From positions 186,001-250,000 of the forward strand of contig NZ_QJJU01000003.1 of NCBI RefSeq assembly GCF_003201655.1: 64,000 nt of DNA, written 5' to 3'. The DNA comes from Mycolicibacterium moriokaense (GTDB taxonomy: Bacteria; Actinomycetota; Actinomycetes; Mycobacteriales; Mycobacteriaceae). Position 1 is the first letter of the stretch; every line of letters starts with the position of its first letter. The notes under the pieces are model-generated. The model saw only the letters and a program-made list of their open reading frames with translations, had not been told where the DNA came from and did not search any database. This document shows, one piece after another, positions 22,595 to 32,937 of the stretch. Made by a program: the position numbers and the translations under genes.

Positions 22595-24681
22595 CCCAGG
22601 AACTGTGTGACGGCGGTACCGAGCTCCGGTCCCGCCGAGCTGGCCAAGTTCTGGTAGCTGCCGCCGCTGGCCTGTGCGACGGCCTCCCAGGTAGCGCGGT
22701 CGGAATCGGAGCCGAAGTCGATGACGTTGACGGCGACAGGCCGCGCTTGGTCGAAGGTTCCCCGAATGTACTGTTGCAACCCGTTGCCGTCGAGCGATTG
22801 GTCGGTGTGCGGGCCCGCAGTGATCACCAAAATCGAATTGTTCTGGCCCTGGCGATAATTGGCCTTTATCTGGTCGTAGATCATCCGCACCGTGGTGAAC
22901 GACACCGCACCGCCGCCCGAGGCGTGTTGTGAATTCAGGACACTGGTCAGCGCCGCTGAGCGCGGCTGTCCGTTGACCGGGTCGGACAACGGGCCGGTGC
23001 TCACCTCGGATCTGCCTTCTGCGCCGTCAAACGTCCACAACCCGACCGTGGCGTTCTGCGGCAGCGCCTGCAGCCGCGCGTTGAGCGCCGCGACCACGTT
23101 GGCCAGCCGCGACTTGCCGCCCTCATCGGTGAGCATCGACTGGTCGAGCATGATCGTCACCGCGGGACTCTCGACAGGCGCGGTCAGTGTGTTGGCCAGT
23201 GTTGCCCGCATCGCGTTGTCGCCGACCGACAGCGGTGCCGAAACCGAAGGAAAACTCGTGACATCGCTCTTCGGCGGCGTGCCACCCTCGGTGCGGAAGC
23301 CCACCTTGGCCAACTCCGCTAGCTGCTCGGGTTTCCGCATGAAGCGGGCGAATTCGCTGGCCGCGCTGACCTGTTCCTGCGACAGCCAGTTGCCGCTGAG
23401 CAGCACCGTCGGGAAGTCCGCGATGGCCGTGGGGCCTGGCGGCAGCCACGAAGTGACCTTCTTTTTTGCATCAGGCAGCGAGGCAGCACGCTGAACCAAT
23501 TGCTGCTCGGTGGTGACCACCGCGTGCACGGGTGCCGTGGCTGGGTCGGTTGCCGCCAGCAAGGCATCCATCGCGGTGGACGCCTTGTTGTCGGCGAGCT
23601 TGGGCTGACCGCCGACCAGCGTGTTGACGGCGCCCGCCCCTGCGCTTGCCGGTTCACCTGCCGGTGCTGCCGCGGCCGCTACCGCCTCGGCGGCCAGATA
23701 CGACGCGTCGCTGTCGCCGCTTAGCGGCAACGACAGCCGCAGCGGCCCCCAACCGGGCAGATTCAGACCGTCCAGTGCCGTGGGATTGGTCTGCAGGCCC
23801 GGCAGTGTTCCCCAGTTCTGTTGGGCCAGCGCATCTTTAAGTTGCGGCCGAATGGCGAGCAGGACGGGTGAGGTGACAAGGGATCGGCTGTCGCTCACGG
23901 TCTGCGCGCCTGCCGCCGCCTCGAGCCGGGCCTCCGACACCGAGCTGGCCGGGATCCACAGGGCGGGACGGTCGCCGAGTTCGGCAGGCCACTTGCCGAT
24001 GAAGCCGTTCACGACCTGGTCGGGGTCTGCTGTCTTGACGCCCACCTTCACGCATCGGTCAGCGACGGGTGCTGCGTTCTTGTTGTAGGTGTTGGCCAAT
24101 GTCTGGACCTGATCGGCGATCGACGGATCGGCGACGACTGCGATGGCGAGTTCGCCGTCAATGCAACGGGCGGCGCCCGCGTCGCTGCGACTGGACAGCG
24201 CGTCGCCGAAGAACCTCCACAGAATGACCGCACCCACCACCACGACGACGGCAACCAGAGCAGCGATTACGCCGAGGCTGACGCCGCGCCTGCCGGTCGC
24301 CACCGCACGGTGGCTGCCCGTCCACTCGCCGCCTTCCCATTCGCCGGTGTGCCGCTGTCCCGACGACCTCGGCGGGGGAGCGGCGCCGAGCCGGGGTTCC
24401 GAGTGTGCATAGTCCCGGTCGTCGTAATCGGTTTCGCCGTACTTGGTCTCGTCATAGCTGTGCTCGGCGTAGTCATCCTCGGGATAGCCGGCCGAGGGGT
24501 AGGCGGGTTCTCGGTAGCCCGGCTGGTCGTAGCTCGGCTCGTACTCGCTGTAGCCAGGGCCGTAGTCGGGTTCGTAGTCGGGCGCGTCAGGTTCTTGTCG
24601 ACCGATGCGCTGGGTCGGGGGGTCCTCGGGCAGGCCCTTTCCGGCCGAATCCTCGCGATCGGGAATGCTATGCCTGCCCAC
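22591..24681 (-). CDS. Membrane-anchored protein with solute-binding-like and VWA domains (Rv1836c-like)
   Basis: 696 residues. The cytoplasmic N-terminus (1-130) is dominated between about 33 and 95 by Tyr/Asp/Glu/Pro-rich repeats (for example PDYEPDYGPGYSEYEPSYD). One membrane helix follows (VIAALVAVVVVVGAVILW, about 137-155), then an extracytoplasmic solute-binding-protein-like domain and a C-terminal von Willebrand A domain starting at VTIMLDQSMLTDEGG. The MIDAS motif would be DxSxS, but here it is D-Q-S-M-L, so metal binding may be weakened. The protein suggests an envelope adhesion or assembly factor; its partner is unknown. GTG start; 41 bp downstream of glcB on the same strand. Confidence 0.82.
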   Translation of the reverse strand: MGRHSIPDREDSAGKGLPEDPPTQRIGRQEPDAPDYEPDYGPGYSEYEPSYDQPGYREPAYPSAGYPEDDYAEHSYDETKYGETDYDDRDYAHSEPRLGAAPPPRSSGQRHTGEWEGGEWTGSHRAVATGRRGVSLGVIAALVAVVVVVGAVILWRFFGDALSSRSDAGAARCIDGELAIAVVADPSIADQVQTLANTYNKNAAPVADRCVKVGVKTADPDQVVNGFIGKWPAELGDRPALWIPASSVSEARLEAAAGAQTVSDSRSLVTSPVLLAIRPQLKDALAQQNWGTLPGLQTNPTALDGLNLPGWGPLRLSLPLSGDSDASYLAAEAVAAAAAPAGEPASAGAGAVNTLVGGQPKLADNKASTAMDALLAATDPATAPVHAVVTTEQQLVQRAASLPDAKKKVTSWLPPGPTAIADFPTVLLSGNWLSQEQVSAASEFARFMRKPEQLAELAKVGFRTEGGTPPKSDVTSFPSVSAPLSVGDNAMRATLANTLTAPVESPAVTIMLDQSMLTDEGGKSRLANVVAALNARLQALPQNATVGLWTFDGAEGRSEVSTGPLSDPVNGQPRSAALTSVLNSQHASGGGAVSFTTVRMIYDQIKANYRQGQNNSILVITAGPHTDQSLDGNGLQQYIRGTFDQARPVAVNVIDFGSDSDRATWEAVAQASGGSYQNLASSAGPELGTAVTQFLG

Positions 24682-24722
24682 TTAAGCCCTTGTGCTCGGT
24701 TCGACCGCCGCTCATCGTCGAT

Positions 24723-26933
24723 TCATGCACCGTTTCCGGCTGCCTTGTTTTTGAATTCGCGGCGCCGACGATGCAAGATCGGCTCGGTGTAGCCGTTGGG
24801 CTGTGCGCCGCCGGACAGGATCAGCTCCTGCGCAGCCTGGAACGCGACGCTGCCGTGGGGATCCGGTGCCATTGGCTGGTATTCCGGATCCGCTTCGTTC
24901 TGCTGGTCGACGACGGCGGCCATCCGGCGCAGGCTTGCCTTCACGTCGTCTTCGGTGATCACCCCGTGGCGCAACCAGTTTGCCAATAGCTGACTGGAAA
25001 TGCGCAGGGTCGCACGGTCTTCCATCAGCGCGACGTCGTGGATGTCGGGCACCTTCGAGCAGCCGACGCCTGCGTCGATCCACCGCACCACGTAGCCAAG
25101 AATCGACTGGCAGTTGTTGTCGACCTCTTCGCGGATCTCCTCGGGCGCCCACGCCAGCTCCTTGGCAAGCGGAACGGTAAGAAGTTGATCAATGTTGGTG
25201 CGCCGCTTGCCTTCCAGCTCCTTGTGCACCGCGTACACGTCGACCTCGTGGTAGTGCATGGCGTGCAGGGTGGCCGCCGTCGGCGACGGCACCCACGCGG
25301 TGGTGGCGCCTGCCTTGGGCTGCCCGATCTTCTGCTCGACCATGTCCGCCATCAGGTCGGTCATCGCCCACATGCCCTTGCCGATCTGCGCGCGCCCCGA
25401 GAATCCGGTGGCCAGCCCGATGTCGACGTTCTGGTCTTCGTAGGCCGCGATCCACTGGGTGCCCTTCATCGCGCCCTTGCGGATCATCGGTCCAGCCTCC
25501 ATCGAGGTGTGGATCTCGTCGCCTGTGCGGTCAAGGAAGCCGGTGTTGATGAACACCACCCGATCGGCGGCCGCCTTGATGCAGGCCTTCAGGTTGAGGG
25601 TGGTGCGCCGCTCCTCGTCCATGATGCCGACCTTGAGCGTGTTCTGCGGCAACCCGAGCACGTCCTCGACCTGGCTGAACAGCTCGCAGGTGAACGCCAC
25701 CTCGTCGGGCCCGTGCATCTTCGGCTTCACGATGTAGACCGAGCCGGTGCGGCTGTTCACGAGCGGGCCGTTACTGTCGCCTGCTTTCAGGCCGTGCACC
25801 GCGATCAAGCTGGTGAAGAGCGCGTCCTGGATGCCTTCGGGCACCTCTGTGCCTTCTTCGCCCTCCGCGCCCATGATGATTGCGTCGTTGGTCATCAGGT
25901 GACCGACGTTGCGGACGAACAGCAGGCTGCGCCCGGGCAGCGTCAGCTCACCACCGTCTGGGGCTGTGTAGGTGCGGTCCTCGTTGAGGACACGGGTGAA
26001 CGTCTTATCGCCCTTGGTGACGTCCTCGGAGAGGTCGCCGCGGTTCAGCCCAAGCCAGTTTCGGTAGCCGAGCACCTTGTCGTCGGCGTCGACGGCGGCG
26101 ACGGAGTCCTCGAAGTCCATGATCGTGGTGATCGCGGACTCCAGCACGACATCCTTGATGCCTGCGGCATCGGTGGAGCCGACTGGGGAGTCGGGGTCGA
26201 TGAGGACCTCGATGTGCAGGCCGTGGTTGCGCAACAACACGGACCACTTGGGTGAGCCGAGGTCGCCGGTGTAGCCGACGAACTGCTCCGGCTCGGCCAA
26301 TCCGGTCGACAGCCCGTCGCCAAGATCGATCAGAAGTTGACCGTCGTCGATCTTGAGGCCGGTGGCCTCGCCCCACGACCCGGATGCCAGCGGCGTGGCC
26401 TGATCGAGGAATCGACGTGCGTACGCGATGACCCTGTCGCCGCGGACTCGGTTGTAGCCGGTGCCCTTCTCGGCGCCGTCGTCCTCGGAGATCACGTTGG
26501 TGCCATACAGCGCGTCGTACAGCGAACCCCATCGGGCGTTGGCGGCGTTGAGCGCGAACCGCGCGTTCAGAATGGGCACCACCAGCTGGGGGCCCGCCGT
26601 CGTGGTGATCTCGTCGTCGACACCCGCGGTGGAGATGGTGAAGTCGTCGGGCTCGGGCAGCAGGTAGCCGATGTCGGTGAGGAACTGCTTGTATCCGTCA
26701 GGGTCGAGCGGCTCGATCACGTGCTGGCGGTGGTACTTGTCGATCTGCGCCTGCAGGTCGTCACGGCGGGCCAGCAGGTCCCGGTTCTGGGGGCCTAGAT
26801 CGGTGACGACCTTGTCGACGCCCGCCCAAAAGCTGTCAGGGTCGATGTCGGTGCCCGGAAGCGCCTCGTTGTTGATGAAGTCGTGCAGCACCTGTGCGAC
26901 GCGCAAGTTCCCCACCGTCACGCGGTCGGTCAT
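24723..26933 (-). CDS. glcB: Malate synthase G
   Basis: 736 residues, the length of type G malate synthase. The TIM-barrel core shows [19 protein letters not shown] near 270 and [23 protein letters not shown] near 430, with the acidic and Arg residues that hold Mg2+ and glyoxylate, and the C-terminal segment [20 protein letters not shown]. It condenses glyoxylate with acetyl-CoA to malate in the glyoxylate shunt. In M. tuberculosis it is also a surface-found laminin-binding antigen. The ATG start has GGGAGG eight bases upstream on the minus strand. Confidence 0.96.
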   Translation of the reverse strand: MTDRVTVGNLRVAQVLHDFINNEALPGTDIDPDSFWAGVDKVVTDLGPQNRDLLARRDDLQAQIDKYHRQHVIEPLDPDGYKQFLTDIGYLLPEPDDFTISTAGVDDEITTTAGPQLVVPILNARFALNAANARWGSLYDALYGTNVISEDDGAEKGTGYNRVRGDRVIAYARRFLDQATPLASGSWGEATGLKIDDGQLLIDLGDGLSTGLAEPEQFVGYTGDLGSPKWSVLLRNHGLHIEVLIDPDSPVGSTDAAGIKDVVLESAITTIMDFEDSVAAVDADDKVLGYRNWLGLNRGDLSEDVTKGDKTFTRVLNEDRTYTAPDGGELTLPGRSLLFVRNVGHLMTNDAIIMGAEGEEGTEVPEGIQDALFTSLIAVHGLKAGDSNGPLVNSRTGSVYIVKPKMHGPDEVAFTCELFSQVEDVLGLPQNTLKVGIMDEERRTTLNLKACIKAAADRVVFINTGFLDRTGDEIHTSMEAGPMIRKGAMKGTQWIAAYEDQNVDIGLATGFSGRAQIGKGMWAMTDLMADMVEQKIGQPKAGATTAWVPSPTAATLHAMHYHEVDVYAVHKELEGKRRTNIDQLLTVPLAKELAWAPEEIREEVDNNCQSILGYVVRWIDAGVGCSKVPDIHDVALMEDRATLRISSQLLANWLRHGVITEDDVKASLRRMAAVVDQQNEADPEYQPMAPDPHGSVAFQAAQELILSGGAQPNGYTEPILHRRRREFKNKAAGNGA

Positions 26934-27035
26934 TTTTGCCTCCCTAAAAGCATTCGAACCAGCTTACCCATGGGTAACTGCGGCGAATCGCCAGTCACCA
27001 CGCCGAGCAGGCATCAAACCCGGTTGCCGGCCCTG

Positions 27036-28403
27036 TTACAACGGGGCCGGAGCGCCGGGCAACGCGGTGGCGGCGACTGTCGGGGTTCCGAGTCGACCTG
27101 CCAGCCACGGCAACGCAGCGGCGAAGACACTAGCAGCGGTGCTCCAGTCGTGACGACCAACCTGGCCAGTCACCGCGCACTCGATGCCAGCGCTACTGGC
27201 GAGCGAACAAAGGTGGTTTGCGACGGCGCCGTGATCCTCGGCGTCGATGCTGTCCGGGTCCGCAGCGGTAGACGGTGCCGCCGACCCTGCGCCGCGATAC
27301 GTGGTCGGCACCGAGCCGGACACCCCGAACCATCCAGCGATCCCGGTGTACGCGCCATGACTTGTCATCACTGTCGTGGGGTCGAATGCCGAGTATGCCG
27401 CCGCATCGCCGCCAAACAGCCGGGCGATGGTCTGCTCTCGCGAACCAGCGTTGGGTCGCATGAAGCCGTCGATGTCGACGAACGTGCTGAACAGGTCGGG
27501 GTGCATCGCGGTTGTGAGCAGTGCGCATGTCCCGCCGGTAGAAAATCCGACGATTCCCCAGTGGGCGGAGTCAGTACTCGCCCCGAAATGCGAAACAATA
27601 AAGGGGACAATGTCTTTGGTGAGATGGTCAGCGGCGTTGCCGCGAATTCCGTTCACGCACTCGGTGTCGTTGGTGAACTCTCCGCTGGTGTCGCTGAACA
27701 CGAGAATCGGCGCGTTGCCATGGTGCGAGGCTGCGAATCCGTCGGCCGTGCGTTGCGCATCGCCGGTCGTAGGCCAATCCGTCGGATCGCCGAACTCGCC
27801 GCCGACCATGATGACCACCGGCAGCGGCGGCGGGGGATCCGAGGCGAACCAGGCCGGTGGTAGGTACACCGACTCGTCTCGGTGGCGGAAGCCCGAAGCG
27901 TCGGCGGGTATGTTGACCGATGCCATCACCCCGTGCGCGGGTTTTTCCTTGCGCCGCAACATGGCCCAGGCTGTCGGTTCGTCTGTGTTATCCGGCAACG
28001 TGGCGCCGGTGACACGGTCCCACGCCGAACTGACGGTCGGCAGGTACCCGGTCCAGGTGTCGAGGGCCAGCGCCACACACAACAGGCACAAAGGGACCGC
28101 GACCACCGAGGCGCCCCTGCGCCACCACCTGGCCCCGCGCCAGCCCGCAACTGCGACGACGATCGCGGCTCCCGTGAGGAAACACCACAGCCACAGCACG
28201 ATGGGCGCGCGATCCTCGGCCAACGCCTCAAAGTCGACAAACCAATACGCCGCCAAGGCCGACGCCACACCAGTTGCCGCCGCCACGGGAATCCAACGCA
28301 GGCGCCATCGCCGCGAGCGCCAGCCGAGCCCGACCAGGAGGATGGCGGTCGACAACGCCTGAATGACGACTGGCAGCCAGCCAACTGTCAGCGCAGGATT
28401 CAC
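27036..28403 (-). CDS. Membrane-anchored esterase (antigen 85 / esterase D-like fold)
   Basis: 455 residues. The N-terminal 125 residues contain about four hydrophobic helices (VVIQALSTAILLVGLGW, IPVAAATGVASALAAYWF, IVLWLWCFLTGAAIVVAVAG, VVAVPLCLLCVALAL). The extracytoplasmic part is an esterase-family alpha/beta hydrolase with PLPVVIMVGGEFGDPTDW, the nucleophile motif GIVGFSTGGTCALL (Ser288), and the C-terminal histidine in GQVGRHDWSTAA. This multi-helix plus esterase arrangement recurs in corynebacteria and mycobacteria near cell-wall lipid genes; mycoloyl or other acyl transfer is possible but unproven. Its product lies on the same strand as the lipase-like gene 57 bp upstream. Confidence 0.8.
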   Translation of the reverse strand: MNPALTVGWLPVVIQALSTAILLVGLGWRSRRWRLRWIPVAAATGVASALAAYWFVDFEALAEDRAPIVLWLWCFLTGAAIVVAVAGWRGARWWRRGASVVAVPLCLLCVALALDTWTGYLPTVSSAWDRVTGATLPDNTDEPTAWAMLRRKEKPAHGVMASVNIPADASGFRHRDESVYLPPAWFASDPPPPLPVVIMVGGEFGDPTDWPTTGDAQRTADGFAASHHGNAPILVFSDTSGEFTNDTECVNGIRGNAADHLTKDIVPFIVSHFGASTDSAHWGIVGFSTGGTCALLTTAMHPDLFSTFVDIDGFMRPNAGSREQTIARLFGGDAAAYSAFDPTTVMTSHGAYTGIAGWFGVSGSVPTTYRGAGSAAPSTAADPDSIDAEDHGAVANHLCSLASSAGIECAVTGQVGRHDWSTAASVFAAALPWLAGRLGTPTVAATALPGAPAPL

Positions 28404-28460
28404 AGCTTCATGTATCCCAGACGGCGATGTAAATCTGCTGGGAGAACCTGAGAGTTTCCT

Positions 28461-29654
28461 CTAAGGCGGGGTGGGCGCGACGAGGGTCCCGCAGTCGTTC
28501 CTGGGAGGTACCGCGTTGAAGCGGTCGTTGATCCAGCTCACTACGTTCTCACCCTGCGGCGCGCCCACTTGGATGACATCACCCATCACGCACGCGCGCG
28601 CAAGCGCGGCGGCGGTCTGTGCCCACGGGATCAAGCCCCCACCGCCGTCGGGAACCACGAGCATCGGCGACTCGGCGGGCGCCTGCGGCAATGACGTCTT
28701 CTGTAGATAGCCGCGCAAAGCCTCGGTGGCGTCTGCGCTGTCGGGGCGTAGGTCATCGGGACCGATCTGTCCGACGACGCGGGCCCGATCCCGAACCGCG
28801 TCGCCCCAGCACGCCGACAGGACATCCCAGTTGTCCTTGACCACCCCGTGCCGATAGGCATCGAGGTTGAAATCGTCGTAGTCCCGTTTCAGCGAAGCAA
28901 GATACTGCTGCAGCATCAGCTGCTGATCGCGCGTCAGCGTGCCGGCGGCAGCGGCATCCGCCAGCCAGTCGAGCGCTGCGGTCGGTGCTTGCGCCACGGC
29001 TCCAACCATCCTGGTCTGTCCGTTGTAGTCGAAAACCAGCTCGTTGGCCGCCCACGCGGCCTGGCCGCCCTGCCCTTCGCCCCAAACCGCGAACGTGTCC
29101 GACACCGCCGGGACCAGGTTACGGGCGGCGCGCACCGAGTCAATGAGGTTGCGGCCCTCGGTCGTCGAATCGAGGAACGGGTGATCGGTGTCACGCAGCC
29201 CCAGACCCTGGTAGTCCGAAACCGTGACGAGATAGCCGGCGTTGATCAGCGCGAGGACGGTCGGCAGCAAGCCGAGCAACGTGGGGGAGTGGGACGGTGC
29301 GCATTCCGGCTGGATGCCCGTCGCCGGGTGGCCGAGCGCGACCGTCTTCCAGCCCCCGGCAGGCGGATCGCCTTTGGGCACGAACACCGTCCCCGTGACT
29401 TGGACATGGGCATCTTTAGCGGAGGTGGACATGTAGGTGATCCGCGCGGCAAGCGATGTTCTGACCTCCAGTGCATGGTCGACGTCGACGAGCGATTCCG
29501 CCGACACCAGCGAACCGGGGTCATCGCCGCCGTAGTGTCCTGGAAGAGCCTGCCCCCTCGGCGGCACCAATGGATCCGGCCCGGGTGCGGTGCACCCCGC
29601 GAGGACCAGAGTCGTACACGCGAGAACCACCGCCGCCGCGGCGGATGGCTTCAC
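28461..29654 (-). CDS. Secretory-lipase-family lipoprotein lacking the nucleophilic serine
   Basis: 397 residues from GTG 29654. This start overlaps the TGA of the upstream gene (GTGA), has AAGAGG upstream, and yields a clean lipoprotein signal VKPSAAAAVVLACTTLVLAGC with lipobox LAGC. The ATG 14 codons earlier would overlap the upstream gene by 46 bp. The body matches the secretory lipase family (PF03583 type), with LGHPATGIQPECAPS, GYLVTVSDYQGLG and TAALDWLADAA. At the nucleophile elbow, where relatives read G-x-S-Q-G-G, it reads WGEGQGGQAA: Gly194 (codon GGG at 29073-29075) replaces Ser. No Ser codon becomes GGG by a single change, so a sequencing slip is unlikely. It may bind rather than hydrolyse lipids. 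Confidence 0.82.
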   Translation of the reverse strand: MKPSAAAAVVLACTTLVLAGCTAPGPDPLVPPRGQALPGHYGGDDPGSLVSAESLVDVDHALEVRTSLAARITYMSTSAKDAHVQVTGTVFVPKGDPPAGGWKTVALGHPATGIQPECAPSHSPTLLGLLPTVLALINAGYLVTVSDYQGLGLRDTDHPFLDSTTEGRNLIDSVRAARNLVPAVSDTFAVWGEGQGGQAAWAANELVFDYNGQTRMVGAVAQAPTAALDWLADAAAAGTLTRDQQLMLQQYLASLKRDYDDFNLDAYRHGVVKDNWDVLSACWGDAVRDRARVVGQIGPDDLRPDSADATEALRGYLQKTSLPQAPAESPMLVVPDGGGGLIPWAQTAAALARACVMGDVIQVGAPQGENVVSWINDRFNAVPPRNDCGTLVAPTPP

Positions 29655-30535
29655 CCATCCTCTTCGTGCGATGCGAACGTCAGTAGCCGGCTGCATTCGG
29701 CCAGCACCGCCTCGCGCACCCAGGCGGCCCGTCGGGCGATGTCACGCTGGCCCCGCACATATTCGGTTCGGCCCGCGGCCTCCTCGATCGGGATCGGCGG
29801 GATGCCGTACGCGGTGAGATCGTATGGGCTGGCGCGCATGTCAAGTGCCCGCGCGTCCGCGGCGAGATCCAAAGAGTCCATCAACAGTTCCGACGCAATG
29901 AGTGGGCCGAGCTTGTAACACCATTTGTACAGATCCATGTTCGCGTGGACGCAGCCCGGTTGTTCGGCCGAAACCTGGCTATCGCGGGTGAGTTCGTCGG
30001 CGTTGCGATGTGTCGCTGGTTCGGTGAAGAAGCGGTATGCATCAAAGTGGCTGCAGCGCAACGGCATTGACTCAACGACGGCATCGGTGCCCGCGGAGCC
30101 TAGCCGCAGCGGCACGTCGGCGTGTCGCACCGTCGGAGCCTGGTAAACCATCGCCCACTCGTGCAGGCCGAAGCAGTTCAGCCGTGCCGGGCGGGCTGCC
30201 GTCGCGCGTAACAGCCGGGCGATGAATCGCACAGTGTCGACCCGCGCCAGCAGGTGTTCGCTGGTCACCGTCACACCGTCGCGACCGCGAGCGTAGCCGC
30301 TGCGGCCGAGGCAGCGCTGCCCCGCCGCGCCGCCGAGCGCCGCCCCGAAGCCGGGGTGCCAGATCCGAAGGTGCCGGGGGCGCAGGCTGTAGTAGGTGAA
30401 CAGGAAGTCCCACACCGGGTGGGCCTCGCCTCGCCCTGCCCGCATGCGATGCGGCTCACAAAAGTCGTCCACCCGTTTGTGGTGCAACCGCTCGCGGTCG
30501 AGCCAGTCGGCCTCGTCGAGCACCACCTCAGCCAC
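29651..30535 (-). CDS. Conserved actinobacterial protein, sometimes labelled 3-methyladenine DNA glycosylase
   Basis: 294 residues from GTG 30535 ([16 protein letters not shown]), which overlaps the upstream stop by 8 bp; longer versions would overlap the upstream CNNM gene more. Conserved-looking stretches are HPVWDFLFTYYSLRPRHLRIWHPG, CFGLHEWAMVYQ, HANMDLYKWCYKLGPLIASELLMDSLDLAADARALDMRASPYDL. I recall database labels of 3-methyladenine DNA glycosylase for this family, but I see no helix-hairpin-helix or other glycosylase motif, so the name is weak. It is translationally coupled to the membrane proteins upstream and the lipoprotein downstream. Confidence 0.72.
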   Translation of the reverse strand: MAEVVLDEADWLDRERLHHKRVDDFCEPHRMRAGRGEAHPVWDFLFTYYSLRPRHLRIWHPGFGAALGGAAGQRCLGRSGYARGRDGVTVTSEHLLARVDTVRFIARLLRATAARPARLNCFGLHEWAMVYQAPTVRHADVPLRLGSAGTDAVVESMPLRCSHFDAYRFFTEPATHRNADELTRDSQVSAEQPGCVHANMDLYKWCYKLGPLIASELLMDSLDLAADARALDMRASPYDLTAYGIPPIPIEEAAGRTEYVRGQRDIARRAAWVREAVLAECSRLLTFASHEEDG

Positions 30536-31580
30536 GGTGCGTCCCGTCGCGAACGGCGCCGACAAGGTCTTCGACCAGGTCCTCCAGCGCGACCATCGCC
30601 GAGACCGCCCCGTCAGCATCGGTGACCAGCGCCAGGTGGCTGTTGTCGCGCCGCAGCCGCGACAGGGCATCGGGCAGCGGCAACGACGCGGGCACCTGCG
30701 GCAGTGGCCGCACCATCGACGAGTCCAGCACGGAGTCGGGGTCGTTCACCAGCGGCAGCACATCCTTGATGTGCAGGTATCCGATGAAATCGCCGAACAG
30801 GTCGACAACGGGGAAACGGGAGTAGCCGGTGTCTGCCAGTGCGCGCTGGATCGCCGCCACCGTCGGGCCGGAACCTTCGGCGGCGACCGGCACCGCGTGC
30901 ACCCCATCGACGGGCACCGCGACATCGCCAACCACGCGGTTGCGGATCCGCAGGGCCCTCGACAGCCGGTTGTGCTCCTCGGGATCCAGCAGGCCCTCTG
31001 ACAGCGATTCGGCGATCATCTCCGAAAGCTCGATGGTCGAAACCGCGTTCTCCAGTTCGGTTTTCGCCTCGACCCGGACTATGCGCAGAATCACGTGCGC
31101 ACACCAATCGTAGAACGCGATGACGGGCCGCGCGGCGCGCACCCACAGCAGATACGGCGGCACGAGCAGCATCGCCGCCGACTCCGGGCCTGCGAGTGCG
31201 ATGTTCTTCGGAACCATCTCGCCAAGCAGCACATGCAGTACCACCACGATGGTGATCGCAATGACGAAGGACACCGTGTGCAGAACGGTGTCGGGGATGC
31301 CGATCAGGTGGAAGGGCTTCTCCAACAGGTGCGCCACCGCGGGCTCGCCAACCCGGCCCAACAGGATCGAACAAATCGTGATGCCCAGCTGAGCCCCTGC
31401 CAGCATCACCGGCAGATTCTCGCCGGCCCGGATGACCGTCACCGCACTGTGCTTGCCCTGCTCGGCGAGTGCCTCGAGCCGGTCGCGGCGGGCCGAGATC
31501 AGTGCGAACTCCGCGCCGACGAAAAACGCGTTTGCGGCCAGCAGCAGCACGGTCAGGACGACGCCGAAAAAGTTACCCAT
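30528..31580 (-). CDS. CNNM/DUF21 membrane protein with CBS pair (Rv1841c-like)
   Basis: 350 residues from ATG 31580 ([20 protein letters not shown]), overlapping the upstream stop by 8 bp (ATGGGTAA). A further upstream start would add ten residues inside that gene. The DUF21 domain has four helices (about residues 1-180) with [16 protein letters not shown] and [21 protein letters not shown] pair (about 200-345) includes [21 protein letters not shown] and [25 protein letters not shown]/CorC proteins act in Mg2+ or Co2+ efflux and homeostasis. Unlike its upstream partner, this one ends after the CBS pair with no CorC_HlyC domain. Confidence 0.88.
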   Translation of the reverse strand: MGNFFGVVLTVLLLAANAFFVGAEFALISARRDRLEALAEQGKHSAVTVIRAGENLPVMLAGAQLGITICSILLGRVGEPAVAHLLEKPFHLIGIPDTVLHTVSFVIAITIVVVLHVLLGEMVPKNIALAGPESAAMLLVPPYLLWVRAARPVIAFYDWCAHVILRIVRVEAKTELENAVSTIELSEMIAESLSEGLLDPEEHNRLSRALRIRNRVVGDVAVPVDGVHAVPVAAEGSGPTVAAIQRALADTGYSRFPVVDLFGDFIGYLHIKDVLPLVNDPDSVLDSSMVRPLPQVPASLPLPDALSRLRRDNSHLALVTDADGAVSAMVALEDLVEDLVGAVRDGTHRG

Positions 31581-32937
31581 GCGCGTCGCCGTCCTCGCCA
31601 CGGCGGCCAAGCTTCGTCAGTTCGAGCTGATCGATTCGGCGACCGTCCATCTGCAACACCGTGGCCAGCCAGCGCACAGGGTCCTGCAGCGGTGCGTCAG
31701 GATCGAACGCCCTCAGCTCCACCGACTCGCCCTCTTCGGGGATGTGGCCAAGCTCAAGCAGCACGAGCCCACCGATGGTCTCGTATTCGCCCTCGGGGGC
31801 CCGGAATCCGGTTGCGCCCGCCACTTCGTCGATGCGCAGCAGGCCAGAAACGTGCCAGCCCTGACCCGCTTGCACGACGTCGACCGTCGGCTCATCGTGT
31901 TCATCGCGGATGTCACCGACGATCTCCTCGATGACGTCCTCGACCGTCACCATGCCGGCGGTGCCGCCGTATTCGTCGACCACCAGGGCGGTCTGCAAGT
32001 CGTCGGCCCGCAGCTGCGCCATCACGTCGTCGCCGTCCAAGGTCGACGGCACCTTGGCGACGGGCCGCGCGAGGCTGGCCAGCCGGGTCGTCTGGTGTTG
32101 CTTGGGCGGCACTTCGAAGACCTGTTTTACGTGGACGATGCCGATGGTCTCGTCGAGGTCGCCCTCGACGATCGGGAACCGCGAGTATCCGGTCTGGATT
32201 GCCGCTTCCACCAGATCGGCGACGGTGTCATCGACCTCGAGGGTCACGATCTCTGTCCGCGGCGTCATCAGTTCTTCGGCGGTGCGCGAACCGAACTGCA
32301 GCGAACGGTCCACCAGTGTCGCGGTCACGGGGTCCAGCGACCCGCGTCGAGCCGAGTTGCGGACCAGTGAACCCAGCTCCTGTGGAGACCGGGCCGAGCG
32401 CAACTCCTCGGCGGGCTCAATGCCCAGCCTGCGCAGGATCCAGTTGGCCGTTCCGTTGGTCAAGTGAATCAGCGGCGTGAAAAGCATCGAGAACACCAGC
32501 TGCGGACCTGCCACGACACGAGCGACCGGCAAGGGCTTGGCCACGGCGAGATATTGGGCGACGAGTTCGCCGAACACCATCGACACCGACGTGGCGATCA
32601 ACAGCGCCAACGCCAACGCCAGGCCGCCGGAAACGCCACGGCTCAACGACATCGCCGTGAAGAGCGGCTCCAGTAGACGCGCCACCAGCGGCTCGGCGAG
32701 ATATCCGGTGATCAGCGTTGTGATCGAAATGCCCACCTGGGCACCGGACAGCTGGAACGACAATGTGCGATGCGCCCGCTGCACAAGCTGGTCGCGGCGA
32801 CCGCCGGTACGGGCATTCGCGTCGACCGTGCTGCGTTCAAGCGCGGTCAGCGAGAACTCTGCGGCGACAAACACGGCGGTGCCTGCGGTCAGCACCACGA
32901 ACGCCAGGAGCGCGAGTGCGATGAACGTGCCGCTCAT
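31573..32937 (-). CDS. CNNM/DUF21-CBS-CorC membrane protein (Rv1842c-like)
   Basis: 454 residues: a DUF21 domain with four hydrophobic helices (about 1-190; [36 protein letters not shown]), a CBS pair (about 215-340; [21 protein letters not shown] and [28 protein letters not shown]), then the transporter-associated CorC_HlyC domain (about 355-440). It is the complete partner of the following shorter CNNM protein and probably forms a heteromeric ion-homeostasis complex with it. First gene of a coupled four-gene chain. TAACAT on the minus strand near 33115 could be its -10, about 180 bp upstream. Confidence 0.9.
   Translation of the reverse strand: MSGTFIALALLAFVVLTAGTAVFVAAEFSLTALERSTVDANARTGGRRDQLVQRAHRTLSFQLSGAQVGISITTLITGYLAEPLVARLLEPLFTAMSLSRGVSGGLALALALLIATSVSMVFGELVAQYLAVAKPLPVARVVAGPQLVFSMLFTPLIHLTNGTANWILRRLGIEPAEELRSARSPQELGSLVRNSARRGSLDPVTATLVDRSLQFGSRTAEELMTPRTEIVTLEVDDTVADLVEAAIQTGYSRFPIVEGDLDETIGIVHVKQVFEVPPKQHQTTRLASLARPVAKVPSTLDGDDVMAQLRADDLQTALVVDEYGGTAGMVTVEDVIEEIVGDIRDEHDEPTVDVVQAGQGWHVSGLLRIDEVAGATGFRAPEGEYETIGGLVLLELGHIPEEGESVELRAFDPDAPLQDPVRWLATVLQMDGRRIDQLELTKLGRRGEDGDAHG

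Noticed and set aside
29655..29696. Upstream ATG for the lipase-like lipoprotein
   Set aside because: It would overlap the preceding gene by 46 bp and place 14 charged residues before the signal peptide; GTG 29654 gives a GTGA overlap and a clean lipobox.
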